Assembly: GCA_036346375.1 (NCBI GenBank)
Contig: CM070504.1
Coordinates: 6,941,890-7,005,889, forward strand
Source of the DNA: Guadua angustifolia
Lineage: Eukaryota > Streptophyta > Magnoliopsida > Poales > Poaceae
Direction of reading: 5' to 3'
Length of the DNA: 64,000 bases
Below the pieces are notes generated by a model. It was not told the DNA's origin and did not search any database. It worked only from the letters and a program-made list of their open reading frames with translations. The position numbers and the translations under genes were made by a program. Shown here in pieces: positions 34,496-47,339 of this stretch. The stretch's first letter is position 1; the number at the start of each line of letters is the position of its first letter.

Positions 34496-37400
34496 GAGTT
34501 AGTCGGGCTGGTTTAACGCCCGCAGCGAGCGTGGGCATCCTTCCCGAGTCTCGTTGGGCAAAGCGTCTGCGGAGAGGAGAGGCCGCCGGTCCCGCAGTGC
34601 GCCCGTCGCGGTGTGGGACTGGAGGCGTGTGACGCAGCGTGTTTGCCTACGTCGGCGGAACACCGTGCTCGCGAGAGCTACTAACGGGTTGTCCGAATGG
34701 GCCACAGAGATCAGCGATCTCCGGCGACGATCCTGCGGCGCCGTGTCCGACTATTGAGGCGACCCATAAAAACCTTTCTTTACTCGATCTCGTCTGGGAC
34801 CCGAGTCGTTCGTAACTTGGGCGCAATGCAGCAAACCCTTTCGAAACTCATGAGAGAGCTTGAAGTATGGTCTCGAACGCGAGCTAAGGCGATTAGGTCG
34901 TCGCCAACCCAACTAAAGACCCACCGGGGTTAGCCTTAAACTTGCCCTCTAGCTCGTTTACTGTCGGGTCGGCGGGGATCCATTCGGTGGATCCTACCTT
35001 CGGACCAGCGGCGAGTCTTATCGTGAGACATTGAGCCTTCGCCACCTCGGTTCGCTAAGGCACAGTGGACTTTTCTCCCGCCGGGCGGTTTGAGCCGACC
35101 AGGCGGAGATTAAGAGGTCGCAGGCGTTTCGCCGAGCGATACCGACATCTCTGCAAGCATTTAATCGCGGTCGTGCGGGAATTTAAATCTGGCTAGCGAA
35201 ATATCGAGCGCGATCGGCTTACCGCGGCGGCTTATGTCGCGCGCTTCTGACGGGGCCAGCCGCAATGCTTTTGTCGGCGATCGATCGATCGATGTGTCCA
35301 AGGCTATGCACGCCGGTAATACCGCTGATTTGGGGCAACGAGGGCTAGGTCGTTCTCCCACCTTTTGCCATCGCTGCCCCCTTGCTTTTTGTGATTTCCA
35401 TTCCTGAAAAATGGCACAGACTGGGTCGAAAGGGTCACCATCGTGGGAAAACCAGATGGCTATTCGGATCGTTCCGCTGGTCCAATTCTTATTGTTCATG
35501 CTTCCCAAGGATGACGAACATTCGGTGACCGTGGCTTAGAAAACCACGGGGGTTATATAAGCATGGGTCGATATGTTGACGTCTTTTAGGAAAGCTCGGA
35601 TAATAAGAGTTTTAAGCAGGGATGAAGTGTTCTCTCGCACTTGCCGTAGGCAGAGTGTTCCCAAGAAGCCATGGATCGCATTACCACGGGTGTTCCCTTC
35701 TTCATGGCACTACCATGACTCCGTGGCCGTGGGGCGTAGGCCGTAATGCGCTTCGAGTGGGAGGACTACCGTTGGGGAGGATCTATGGCCGACTAGATTG
35801 CCTGGGCCACGTGAGTGTGGGAACCTTAGGTACAAGTCGCTCATCCACACTTGCGCGGAAAAAGAGTGTTCCCGTGACTCACGGTGCATACCGTGCAGGT
35901 ATTTCTTCTTCCATGAGCACCACTTGCAACTATAGCCAGGCGTGTAAGTCGTAGTGCTCTTGTCGAAGGATTACCGCTAGGAGGACCGCATAGTAGTCGA
36001 CCGGATCACGAATCCCGATTAAAGTCGTGAGCTTGCATCCCCCGAGCGGTGCATGGGGACCGAGCTTGTGATCGCTACACGGTGCTTAAACTCGAAATGA
36101 AAAAACAATCGCGAAAGGAGTTTTTGGGAAAAATATTGTCTTAGCTCCTTGTTCCGCATGCTGGAGACGTCGTGACGGTTTAAGCTCGTCTTTTGTGGCT
36201 CTGCCATCCGCCTAATAGCCGAAGTCAAGGGGTGCGTCGTGGTTTACTTGAAACAACGTCCTGTCGCCCCTCGTATCTCGATGCGCCACAGGAGGGATGG
36301 AGAAAGTGCGTCGTGTCGCTCAAGGCGCGAAGCCAATGTGCGCACAACCCTCTTGTGTGTAGCGTTTGACCGCCATCGCCGCTTTTGAAAAAAGGCGCCG
36401 GGGTACCTAAGGGCCGTCACTCTTTTTCTGTCATTTCCACTTCTTCACCCCCCTGCCCCTTTGTCTCAGCACAAGAGAGAAGGGTTTGACATCTCGAGCG
36501 GTAGATGGCTGCATGGCAGCGGTGGCCGGACGGCTGGGAAGCAGGGAGGCGGCTGGCAACTTGGGCCCCCAGCGCCAAGAGGCCCTTGCCAAACCGGCAA
36601 GAGCCCCTCTGGTACCCTGACGGGGGATAAGTCCGCTCATTGCCTTAAATCGTCTTCAGGTATTAGGATTCCCCTCTGTAGGTAAGCCTCTTCTTGCAAC
36701 CCCGGGGTGGCTTTTGAATTCGCCTTTCTTGACGTCGAGCCGTTTTCCTTTTTCTCTCTTAGCGCCTCCGGTCGCTGTCAGGGCCACCATCTGCGATCCT
36801 GCATGACGAGGGAGATGGGCGCGGGTGGCGCAGCTTTCGATGTCCCTCCGATCGCTCCGGGTCACCCTCCTTTGGCGGCGGCCCGGACGACGGATCTGTC
36901 GGTCGCATTAGGCGCGGTGAGGCCTCTCTCAATGCCCATATTGTGAGGGCCGCTTCCCGCTTGCAGTGGAGGTGGGCGCCAGCCGGGCCTGCCCAGTGCG
37001 CGGAGGAGCTTCCCAAGGCCTTGAAAGAGCGCAGCTTGGCTGGCTCGGCCAAGGCCGCCGAGGCGGAGATGGCGAGCTCATGGGGAGAGCTGCGGACCTC
37101 GCGCGAGCCCCGCCGCTTATCTTTGCCCGCCTTGAAAGCATAGGGAGGAACTGAAGCGCTGGGGTGAGATCGAAGGGCCGTCGGACCATACCCGTCGGGG
37201 TATGCCATGACCTTACCCAGCGGTCGATGCCCTCACCGACTACGCCGCGCGCTGCGTGGCCTTCGTTCGCGAGGGTGGGGGTCGCCGTCGCGTCGCGAAC
37301 CGCGTCTTTCGCTTTCGCTGCGCCAGCTGGCAGCGCTTCGCCGACCGATGGCGGTATGCCGCCGGGATCGAAGGAGCCAGCGAGCCGATTCCGGGCGAGT

Positions 37401-37952
37401 GCGGCGGAGAAGAGGTTCGGCGGTGGCGGCGTCGTTGTGGCAGCGGCGACTCGGATGGTGATGACGCCTCGGCTAAGGAACCTCTGGCGCCTCGCTTTCT
37501 TTGTTTTCATGTGACGCGATGCTTTTTGGACATCTTTCTTAGTATCTTGCCTCTTTTCCTTCATGATTAGCACCCGCTGAATCACCATAGCCCTTAGGAG
37601 CCGCGGGGGCGGCCAGAGCGTAGGTCCCAGCGCTAATCCCTTCCATACTCCGTCTCGCGGTGCAATATCACCATCTGGATCTTTTAGTCGAGCGGTGCCG
37701 GGTTGGGAAACCTTCATAGCGGTGAAGGGTCCTCCCCCGGGATCCTTGGAGTGGCGTGGCGGTGCGCGACACCCCTTTGGGTGGTGGCGGAGCCGTCTTC
37801 TTCTACCGCTTTAAATGTACTAGGAAGAAGATCGGTCCCGGCTCGTGTCAAGAACGCACTCATCCTTGAGCGGAAGAGGCCATCAAGGAGACAATCGAGG
37901 TCCGCAGAGCGAAGACGATGATGCATGAGGCCCCTACTGGCGTGCCAAGCCC
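34496..37952. other. Internal region of the LARD-like element right of the array
   Basis: GC-rich sequence without a recognisable retroviral-type domain. The 36600-37560 part has high-GC, alanine- and arginine-rich frames on both strands that are interrupted and may be the remains of a gag-like coding region. No host gene recognised. Confidence 0.5.
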
Positions 37953-38875
37953 CATCGGTATTTAGTGAAACCGCGCGAGCGTATTTGTAGGTCAAGGGCG
38001 CGCGCCTCTCTCATGATGGTTGACTCATGGAGTCTCGGATGTATGCTTGATCGGGTAGAGAGTCCTAGATGTATCTTTGGATCGGTGAATATCCCTACTT
38101 TCGGTTCGCGGTGGAGGATCTCGTTGATCGTGGTTTGGCGGATTACATCACGAGGACTAAGGGCGAGCCCTTAGCGCACAAATGCGTGCGAGGGCTCGAG
38201 GAGCCTCGACGAGGCGCTTGGATCGGGGCGAACAAGATGCTAGGTAAGCGGAGGGAGTGTTTGTTCGAGAAAGAGAGTGCCCCCTCACAGGGTCCCGACC
38301 CTCCTTATATAAGCGGAGGGAGCGGGTTACAGGACTAGAGAAAGCGGCTAGGCGCACTATTCATAGCGATCCGGTTTGTTGTCTTGAGTCGACAGGTGCC
38401 CACATAGGTCATGATGGGTGGGCAGGCTCAGCCAGCTATGCCCTGTCGGTAGGGTTAGTCAGCGGTGCTTCGTTGGGAAGGCACGCTCCTGTCCTCTGCG
38501 TGCTTGTCAGAAGTAGGCGTTGCGTGGTCGGCGCCTCTGGTGTTGCCTTGGGAAGGAACGCCTTTCCCTGCCCGGCCGTCTCGTTCAGACGGCGGTTGAC
38601 CAATTTCGAGGTCGACCGATGACGTGGTTGGAGTTGCTGAGGCGGGACTTTGTCGGAGCCCCGACCAATAGCTGGGTCGGGAGGCTGTGTGCACTCCCGT
38701 CCCGCGGCCCGGTCGGAGCTCTCGGAAGTCCCGACCCGAAGCCCGGTTGTGGGCCACAAGGAGTTTGACCTGTGGCCTGGTCGGCGCGCTCCTGCAGACC
38801 ATGGCGCAGGCGAAGGGTCCCTCATGACCCGATCGAGACCTTACTGTGGGGTACCTCCGGTATAAGTATTCGTCA
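37953..38875 (+). repeat. 3' LTR of the LARD-like element
   Basis: Begins near catcggtatttagtgaaacc and ends ataagtattcgtca. TATA motif at ~38305. Alignable to the 5' LTR throughout with substitutions and many short indels. Confidence 0.85.
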
Positions 38876-38880
38876 TGTAT

Positions 38881-40567
38881 ACTCAAATATAATTTATATA
38901 TTATTTTTTAAAAAATTGACTAGGAGCTCTGACATTCATTATAGAAGAAAGAACAACAGATGAGCTACATATGCACGCATACCCACGCACACACACACTT
39001 GTGAGTGCACTTGCCTCAACACGTGCCCGCATCGTGCTGCGCTCGAACACGGGTTGGTTGGGTGCTCGTCGAGCGCCTCCACCAATCAAGCAATGGCTCG
39101 ACTGCAAATTGAATTTATATATTATAACATCTACAATCACATAATGCACAACAAAAGGCAAATATAAGCATATCTAAATTTCTATATTTGGTGCATGATC
39201 ATTGCCAGCTAGTTCAGGCTTTAACCCAGCACATCACAATCACAAGGCTAGCATAGAAGCAGCAACATAACTGAATAAAAAGGCAGCCATCAAATTATTG
39301 AAAGTTGTCAAAGCTAGATCCACGCATAGCATAAGTAACATTTTTGATAACCGTCCATAATGGAACCAACATCATTAGGAGAGCACCTAAACATGCTACA
39401 TATCATTCATGATGCAGGTTTTTGTTTTTGCAAGTAACCGAGATTACCCTTTGTCCAAATCACCTCAAACCTCACTTGTCCCAGGACTTCATATATTTCT
39501 TAGCACTAGTATGCCAAAAAATAGTGAAATTGCTAATTCTTTGTTAACAAGTAAATTGTTAATTCTAACAGCCCCCAAAACAAGCATTTTTATATAAATA
39601 TTCTTTCCTTCAATAATGCATTCTGGATGGAGGTTATACTAAAACAAAATGATACCACATTTGCATCTAGAAGTATACTACAATGGGTAAAAGTGTATAT
39701 GCTCATCCTTCAAATGCAACCCACACATTCACATGTCTAAGCTCGACAAGAGCATATCAGATCGCAGAGGCACAGACCTACGACGATTGACTAAAGCTAG
39801 GAACGAACCCCAACACTTCCCCACTCATTCGCTAAACCACACACACAGATATAAAAAAGTGAAATCGCAAGTAGATCCCTGGCAGGCAACATGATATGGT
39901 AGAATTGAAGCGCGGACGAGTTGATTCAATGGAATTTGAGGCGGTCCACCATATGGACATGGGTGTACACTTGTACACCCAAATATTTTGACAAAAATAT
40001 GTTATATAATAAGTATATTGCATACATATATATATTAGTAAGTGGACTCAAAATACGTATTTCAATCTCCAAGTCTGTTTCAGTGTATCCCATCACTCCA
40101 TTTCCTAATGTTCCATGCATCACCCGATCGCCCATGGTCTAGTCCTCCTCCATTCCTCAATCCAAACACCCAAGTCCCTCTCAATTCGCACACCCCACAC
40201 TCTCTCGCTCTCTCTATGGTGGCGGCAGTCCAACAAAGACGGACGAGGGCCACGGGGCAGATGCAAGCCGGTAAGGAGCAAAGTAGCAAACGAGTGTCGA
40301 GCAACCATCAATAGTGATAAATGGGTGAAGATTGCAGAGTAGACAGCGACATAAGGAGTGGCAGGGTAATTCTGGCTTCTATGGATACAACGAGCATCAA
40401 CTCAGGAACATAGGGTGTGACACTAGTGACGATCGGCAGGTCAGGGTAGATGCGTCTAGCGGGGTAGGGAGCAGCACGCGATGTGGTGTAAGGAAGACCT
40501 GTGGGTGCGCGGGTATGAGCTAGGGATGGAAGGTGTGACAGAAGTGTCAATCAGCAGATCGAGGCGG
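38881..40567. other. Intergenic, no gene recognised
   Basis: This AT-rich stretch continues the sequence left of the LARD-like insertion. Simple repeats (cacacacac near 38985; tctctcgctctctct near 40200) and short frames at 40040-40340 show no family resemblance. Confidence 0.4.
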
Positions 40568-41439
40568 TGTAAGGTCGAAGATACCAACTAGAGGGAGTGA
40601 ATAGGTGTCTTTTAAAAAAATTACTTCTACTAATAATTAAATTTACCCCAATTAACCTTATGCCAAAACCTTAACAATTAATAATGTGAAAGCGATAAAC
40701 TAAGGTTTTGACAATTAAGACCTAAATCAACTAGGCTCTCTATGTGCACTAACTTATTATGTCACGAACAATAAATTTCAATTCTAAATATAAGCAATCA
40801 ATCAATTTAATTCTATGAATATAAATTGCTCGAAAATAAATAACAAATACAATGCAAGCATAAGAGATAAAATACTTTTTACCGTGGTGTTTGGAGACTT
40901 GCCGGTCTCCTTAATCCATGTTGAGGCTAGCCTAAACAAATTACACTGACTCCATGAATTGAGCACCCGCCTCGAATTCAGTAGTGGTTGCTCTTTCCCC
41001 ATCCGGGTAGGCGAGCACTGACCTTCACAACTTCTCCCGGGCTTCTCACAAACTTCGTTGAGAGCTTCCTTGCATGACACCTCCACACATCGTCTAGGTG
41101 TCGGCAAACACCAAGAGTAACAAGTCAAGCTCTTCTGCTTGAATTTCACCTAGTGCAACACATGCACTCCGGTGACCTCCTAAGTGTAACACATGCACTA
41201 GGATCCCCCTCAAGTGCAACACATGCACAAGAGGGTCTCAATCCACTTCCTAATTGCAACACATGCAATTAGGGCTCACTCTTACCTCAAGAATCAAATA
41301 TGAGTGTGCAACACATGCAAAACCTCACCCAAATACTCAACAAAGCCAACCTCAACACCAGCCACCAGCCAATGCCCCCAAGGCCTCTTTTTATAGCCTC
41401 ACAAAGAAAACTAGTGTTTGGGGGCATATCTGAAAAAAT

Positions 41440-41960
41440 CAGCAAAAATGATACTACCGTCCTTATAAGGCCAGTAGTACCGACCTCCAAGCCAACGGCT
41501 CGAAAACTAGCCATTGCGCAGGAAACTCGGTACTACCACAAGCAAAAGCCCGGTAGTAGCACTCTAGCGATAGTACCGACCTCAAGGTCTGGTAGTGCCG
41601 ACTTCCAAATCCGAGCAACACTTGCTCTCTGGAAAACAACTACCGACCGCTTGGGCCCGGTACTACCGCACCTCCGGTAGTATCGCTCAAAGACCGGCGG
41701 TAGCTCCGACTTACAAAACCGAGAAAACGCACTGTTCAGGAGAATAACTACCGGCTGCAAAAGTCTGGTACTACCGCACCTCCGGCAGTACCACCCTTGA
41801 GCCCGGTAGCTTTGAACTCTAGAAACACAAAAATCACCCTATTGAAAAAAGCATCCGGCCTCACACGCAGTACTACCGACCTACGGTAGCACCAACTTCA
41901 CAATAGCGGTACTACTGGACCAGTGGTAGTACCAGCGTTAAACCTGTGGTACTACCGGAT
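41440..41960. repeat. Cluster of inverted ggtagtaccg motifs
   Basis: More than twenty copies of ggtagtacc, ggtactacc or close variants occur in both orientations over ~500 bases, typically as cggtactaccgcacctccgg. The motif is nearly self-complementary. Confidence 0.8.
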
Positions 41961-42029
41961 TTCTAGAAAACATCAGATTTCACACAAAAATATTTTTTCT
42001 TCAAATCAACCACCAATAATGATTGATTT

Positions 42030-42910
42030 TTTGAGCCATGTGATGATTAACACATGATCAAGCAATTTGCAAATCCAATTCACATGTTCCAAAGAATTGC
42101 ATTAAACACAAAATATTTGCAAAACACATTTGCAAATAAACCAGGAACTTATGAGATCAATCCTCTAGCCATGTAATGATCAACATATGATCCCGACACT
42201 TTGCAAAATACATTTGCAAATGCGAACACATGCTCTAGGATTGAAACCCATAACTTCTTGTTCATTCACAAAACACATTTGCAAATAATAACTCCATCTT
42301 ATTTGCAAAACACATTCACAAATAAACCGAGAACCTATGAGATCAATCCTCTCAGCCATGTAAGGACCAACACATGATCTCAACATTTTGCAAAGCATAT
42401 TTGCAAATGCCAACACATGCTCTAGAATCAAAACCCACAACTTTCCAGCTCATTTGCAAAACACATGTGCAAATAATAAATCTAACCACTTAAAGGCACA
42501 TCTTGAGTCATGAGATGATCAACACATGATCCTAACATATTGCAAAACACATTTGCAAATGCTTATCTCATACTCCAAGATAAGAAGCATAACTACCAAT
42601 ATTTTGCAAAAACACATTTTACATAATCAAAGCACAAGCCAAGTTTAGCCTTGTGATGATCAACACATGATCCAATCACAAGCTAAAACACCGATGCATG
42701 AGCTCTCAACTTTTGCAACACATGCAAAACTTAGCTTAATGTAAGGACCACATAAACAAAATTACATGAGCTATCTCTTTTTTGCAACACATGTAAATCC
42801 ATAGCTCCATGTAAGAATCAAATCGATTAATATCCAAATAAGAAGCAAGCATGAGTACCCTTATTTGCAACACATGCAAATACTGAGCTCATGCGAAATC
42901 TAACCAAGAG
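42030..42910. repeat. Diverged tandem repeats with aacacatgatc
   Basis: Units of ~130-150 bases are built from gatgatcaacacatgatc, gcaaaacacatttgcaaat and a tagccatgtaa/ccaagata-type segment. They recur at least five times with increasing divergence to the right. Confidence 0.75.
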
Positions 42911-44143
42911 AGTGAGATAGAGTGAACCGAATTGAGTTCAGTAACACATAATGAAACTCAAGCTAAATGACTCAACCCCTCTTAATAGTACAGCACCTAA
43001 CTAGCAATTCGGTCTCCCATCCAAACACCGAGACCGGTAAAAGACTAGGAACACATTCTTAGCTCTAGCTAGTTATACCTTTGCCTCTAGCGATCCACTT
43101 AAAGTTTTTATGATTTTCAATCATCTCTCTCAAGGATCGAATCTTCTTCTTGTTCATCAACACATGATAAACCTTCTCTAGCCCTTCTCTTCACTTCGGG
43201 ATCAACTCTTGAAGCTTATCAACACATGATGACTTTTCGTTCCTCGATTTTTCATCTTCTTGGACTCAACTTGCTTTAAAACTCATTGAATATCGTTAGT
43301 CCAACAAATACGATTACCTCAATCATCACTTGCACTCCATTAACACATAATGGATGCCTCTAAGATCGATTGAGTACAGTCAAAATCAATTTGAATGATT
43401 TAAAGATGTCTTGAGTATTTTGATACAACTAATGCTTTATTATACTCAAAAACTTTTTATTTGTTCTTAATCAACAAAGAGACACCATCAACATATGATG
43501 AAATGCTCTTTAATTGATTGAAATATAACCGCACTCAATTTAAATTTTATTTAAATTAACATGAGTATATATATAACTACACAAGTTTCATATACTCAAT
43601 TTGATGGAATGTAATGATCCAAATATTATCTGGAGTGGTGGAAAGGAATCAATACATTTTAAACCATCAATTATAGAATAAACTCCATTAAGTATGTGCA
43701 TATAAATAATTGAACTTGAAATCAGCATGCACATAATCAATCTTAGATTGCATATGAGTTTATTCTATATTAACATGAGTATACTACAACTACACAAGTT
43801 ATATATACTCAAAAGATTGTTTCAAAGTCTTGATCCTTTATATTATATGGCAAAAGGACATGGATTAGTACAATTGAAACATCAAGTTAAATTATGAATT
43901 CCCCCTAGATGTGTGCATTCATATGGATTTAGAAACATAATGCACATATTTGGACTAAAGCAACAATCGAAGAGTTCATCCTTTAAGTTAAATCCTAAGT
44001 ATGTAATAAGACAATAGAAATAAATATGGGTACATATCTTGGGTTTTTCATTTTCTATCTAAACTTGAGACTAATAGGAATGAAGCTCAATAAATATACT
44101 AGATTTGTCATTAAACAATAATTAAGCGTTAATCTAAAACTGA

Positions 44144-46645
44144 TGAGGGCAGGTGATGTCGCCTAGAGGGGGGGTGAATAGGCGAATAATAAATTTAAAA
44201 CTAAATCACAGCGGAATAAAACAATCCAAGGTTTTCGATCCGAGTGTCCGGATTTTATCCGGATACTCGGTATAAATCCAGGACTATCCGGGTAATTGTC
44301 CGGATACTCGGGATGGAGACCTTGAAGAAGTAGGTTGGCCGGAGTGTCAGGATTTTATCGAATACTCACGATAAATGTCCGGACTATCCGGGGTAATTGT
44401 CCGGATACTCTGGTTGGGCACCTCGAGATGAAATTTGAAATTTCTTCAACTTTTAAACAATCTACTTGAACACAAAGATGATAAACACTAGCGAGAACCT
44501 AGATCAAGTAGATGCCTAGCGAGAAACTCAATAATTAAATAGATCGGACAATTTCAAGATTCAAAATCAAATACTAAAGCAATGAACAAAAGTAAGCAAG
44601 AATGAAAGGCAAACTTGGAGCGATGATTTTTCACCCGGTTCGGATCCTAGAGGATCCTCGTCTCGTTGGCGGCACCAAGCCGGGTCTCTTTCAACCCTTA
44701 TCCTCCCGGTGTTGCACTTTGCACTGCCAGGCTGACCGGTCACCCAAGACACGGGGTCACTTTCAACCCGCTAAGCCGGTGTTGCACCTTGCACTCATGC
44801 GGCTTTCACTTCTTTGATTCCTTCCCATGAGAGGCGGAATCGGCCTTCACAAACTTCCCGACCAACCACACAAAGCTTGGTGGCTCGTGGCGACCTCCTA
44901 ACCGATCTAGGAGTCCTCAACCTCCAAGAGTAACAAATGCTCACGAAGAACAAGCTTGGAGATGAAATCAAGTGCTCAACAAATCAAATCTCACTCAATC
45001 TAACACCTCACTCATCAAACCCTTCCCAACCCTTCTCACAAAGGGGATCACTTAGATCTAAGGGTAAAGAGGTGTTTTGGGGGCTCAAGAACAAGAGGAG
45101 AACACCTCAAACCAGCTGGGTAACGGCCTCTTTTCAAATGGGGAAGAGAGGGCTTTAAATAGAGGTCCATAAAAAACTAGCCGTTTGAACTGCGCAAAGT
45201 CCGGATACTCCGGACCATTTTTACCCCGGAGTGTCCGGACTAAATGTCCGGATACTCAAGATAAATCGGATACTCCGGACTGGATACTATGACTTAATTT
45301 AATGAGCATAACTTTTGATTCGGACTCGATTTAAGTGATTTTGGACTCTATTGAAAGCTAAGAACAAGGGCTACACAACCAACAAGATCTCACTACCCAA
45401 ATCTCAAAGGATAAATCCAGATTTCACCAAGAATCCAAGAGAGACCTACAACTTTCACTTTCCGGCACCACCAACACCACTCTCTCTCTAAATTTCACAA
45501 GGATGGATCACTTGAGAACTTGACACATCTAAAAGTCATTCAATGGAGCATCCCTCTTAATAGTACGACAATCCATAGACTCAAATTCAAAAGAGAAATA
45601 TAAGTCTTACATTCAATCCGCATGACGTCTTCTCTCTTAACTCCGGTGCATGAAGACCTTCACCAAATGATTGATGACATTTTCGCCTTGTCCAACTTGA
45701 CTCGATTCACCTCATGAGACTCTCGTCCTATCAACCTTGACTTGATCATCCTCTCTGACGATCTCCACGCCAAGTCGATCTTGACTTAGTCCTCAACTCT
45801 TGGTGACACCGCCGTCTTGTTGACCTCGGCTTAACAATCATCCTTCAAGATACCTTGGTCATCATACACACACGGGACCTAATTCTTTCCAAACCACTCA
45901 TGAAAGACATTAGTCCCAAAAGCTCAATAGATATAAATAAATTGATATTTGTGAGCAATTAATTACCACAAGTGTTTCATATAAAGAAGCACAATATAAC
46001 TGGAAACACTTGACATAAGAAATGTTCTCTACTAAGTGCATCATGATGAATATGTAATTGATCTATATGCACTAGAGAGATAATTGCCGATATGATGAAT
46101 CAATTAAATAATGGCAATGATCACAGTCTTTACTTAAATGACGCACATAATAGAATATACACTAATTGTACATGTACAAATAATACTTGGAACAAGAGTA
46201 AATATGTGATCCAACACTAGATTAAACTTCACTAAGAGAAGTGCATGAGAGGATACACAACTAAGACATGCATGCACCAAGTCAATCTATAGCAATATGA
46301 AGTTTAACTCTAGTTAATACATGCATACTAAAAACAAAGCACATAATGAACTCAAATGAATATATATGCACAAATAAATATGACATGAACCAATGTGCAT
46401 ATATATAATCAACATGCTACTTGGAGTTCACTATGCATTTGCACAAAAGGAATGCAATAACAAATATAGAAGAGATACCAAATTGCATACCTTATCTTTA
46501 CTTAACCATCCCACTTTATTTTCCTCTAAATAGATGAGACTAATACTCAACTTGACAATAAACATGTTAGCCTCATAGCAATATAATCATATTAGAGGTT
46601 TGTCATTTGTTAAGCACTAAGCTAAGCATTTATTCAATTATTCTT
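44144..46645 (+). mobile_element. Truncated long LTR, related to the solo LTR at 24924
   Basis: Starts tgagggcaggtgatgtcgcc followed by tagagggggggtgaataggc. It matches the 24924-27724 LTR colinearly through ttgtcatttgttaagcacta and tcaattat. The final ~75 bases of that LTR, up to tagatgcactttca, are missing. At the two array positions it carries tccggatactcgg-type motifs (44235-44430 and 45195-45290) instead of cggatagtccga. It begins immediately after the segment at 40568-44143. No TSD was found because the right end is lost. Confidence 0.8.
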
Positions 46646-46929
46646 CAGATTTTTGGTTTTTGAATCTAAAAACCAAATCAAACATCGAAAACGAAATAAT
46701 GCCTAAATAAAAATGAACTGGAAATCGAAAATCGGTTAATTTAGATTGGTTTTGTTTGGTAGTTTTATTTTGGTCTAAAAATGCCCAACCTTCCGCCCTG
46801 CGTCACAATATACCAAAACAAAGCAGAATGAAACGGGGAAAAAAATAGGAAACAAGAAAGTGCGAATCTCGAGGCACCTGCGCGCTCGAGATACCCTTCC
46901 ATTCGTGCGGCCGCCACCCCCGGATGCCG
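46646..46929 (+). other. AT-rich sequence and probable upstream promoter of the Alba gene
   Basis: The left part repeats aaaaacc/ggttttt text. From ~46860 the sequence becomes GC-rich and pyrimidine-rich like a grass core promoter or leader. It leads into the telo-box-bearing stretch next to the Harbinger insertion. Confidence 0.35.
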
Positions 46930-46972
46930 TTAAACCCTGACTCCCTCCTCTCCCCTATTTCTTAGGGTTTTA
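46930..46972 (+). promoter_or_regulatory. Telo-box-bearing leader, probably displaced from the Alba gene
   Basis: aaaccct (46932-46938) and agggttt (46964-46970) flank pyrimidine-rich ctccctcctctcccc. This arrangement is common in promoters and 5' UTRs of plant translation- and RNA-related genes. It stops exactly at the TTA where the Harbinger element begins. The same pyrimidine-rich style resumes at 53671 on the other side, just before the Alba ATG. Confidence 0.5.
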
Positions 46973-47339
46973 GACTGTCTCCAACCGCTTCCTTCCTGTA
47001 ATCCTTCCCACTGAAGGATTCCTTCCCGCTTATTCCTTCACAAAGAAAGCACCGCAATGCATTCCTTTCCCCATTCCCTTCCCTTCCCAAAAGTACCTAA
47101 CTTTCCTCATCCTCTCTCATCCCATACAAAGCAATTCTATATAATGAGGGTTCTAGTCTTCATGGTGCTCACTCAAACCCCATTGCCAATATCGTGAACT
47201 CACCCATTGAGCGTAACCATGAATTATTTAAATCCATTGAGTCGTGATTACCTTTCGCTCGCCGAGTGATGATTGACGAGGTCCTCCTTCTCATGGCAGC
47301 AGCCCAGAGGAGGAGGCGAATCCGAAATCCGTGAGAAGG

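Larger units (their letters stand above)
31286..38875 (+). mobile_element. Complete non-autonomous LTR retrotransposon (LARD-like), TSD tgtat
   Basis: Two LTRs in direct orientation (31286-~32190 and ~37953-38875) enclose ~5.8 kb. The whole is flanked by tgtat at 31281-31285 and 38876-38880. The interior is GC-rich and shows no reverse transcriptase, integrase or protease motif in any frame. It has a 17-unit tandem array (33084-34495) and, at ~36600-37560, alanine/arginine-rich broken frames that could be a degenerate gag-like region. The long open frames here on either strand are high-GC artefacts. The LTRs differ by many small indels, so insertion was not very recent or the sequence is error-prone. 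The LTR family is the same as the solo LTR at 14733-16277. Strand is set by the TATA box position in the LTR. Confidence 0.88.
40568..44143 (+). mobile_element. Long LTR-like segment with ggtagtaccg arrays
   Basis: The segment opens with ccaactagagggagtgaataggtg, similar to the ctagagggggggtgaatagg opening of the LTRs at 24924 and 44144. It follows the same order of landmarks: a ccttcacaacttc/caagagtaacaa block, a gaaaactagcc block, an inverted-motif array, and then long AT-rich sequence. It therefore looks like a distant relative of that LTR family. The left boundary (tgtaaggtcgaag) is a guess and the right end is where the next LTR begins. No coding domain is present. Confidence 0.5.

Noticed and set aside
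36929..37717. 262-codon minus-strand open frame
   Set aside because: GC-rich internal region of a non-coding-looking retroelement; composition alone explains it and the opposite strand is equally open.
40042..40342. Overlapping 73-90-codon open frames as a small gene
   Set aside because: Simple-sequence-rich, open on both strands, no family resemblance.
24924..46645. The LTRs at 24924 and 44144 as the two ends of one 21-kb element
   Set aside because: The first has its own perfect TSD (ttaac on both sides), the second lacks its right end, and the sequence between them contains hydroxylase exon 1, a CWC15 remnant and another complete element.
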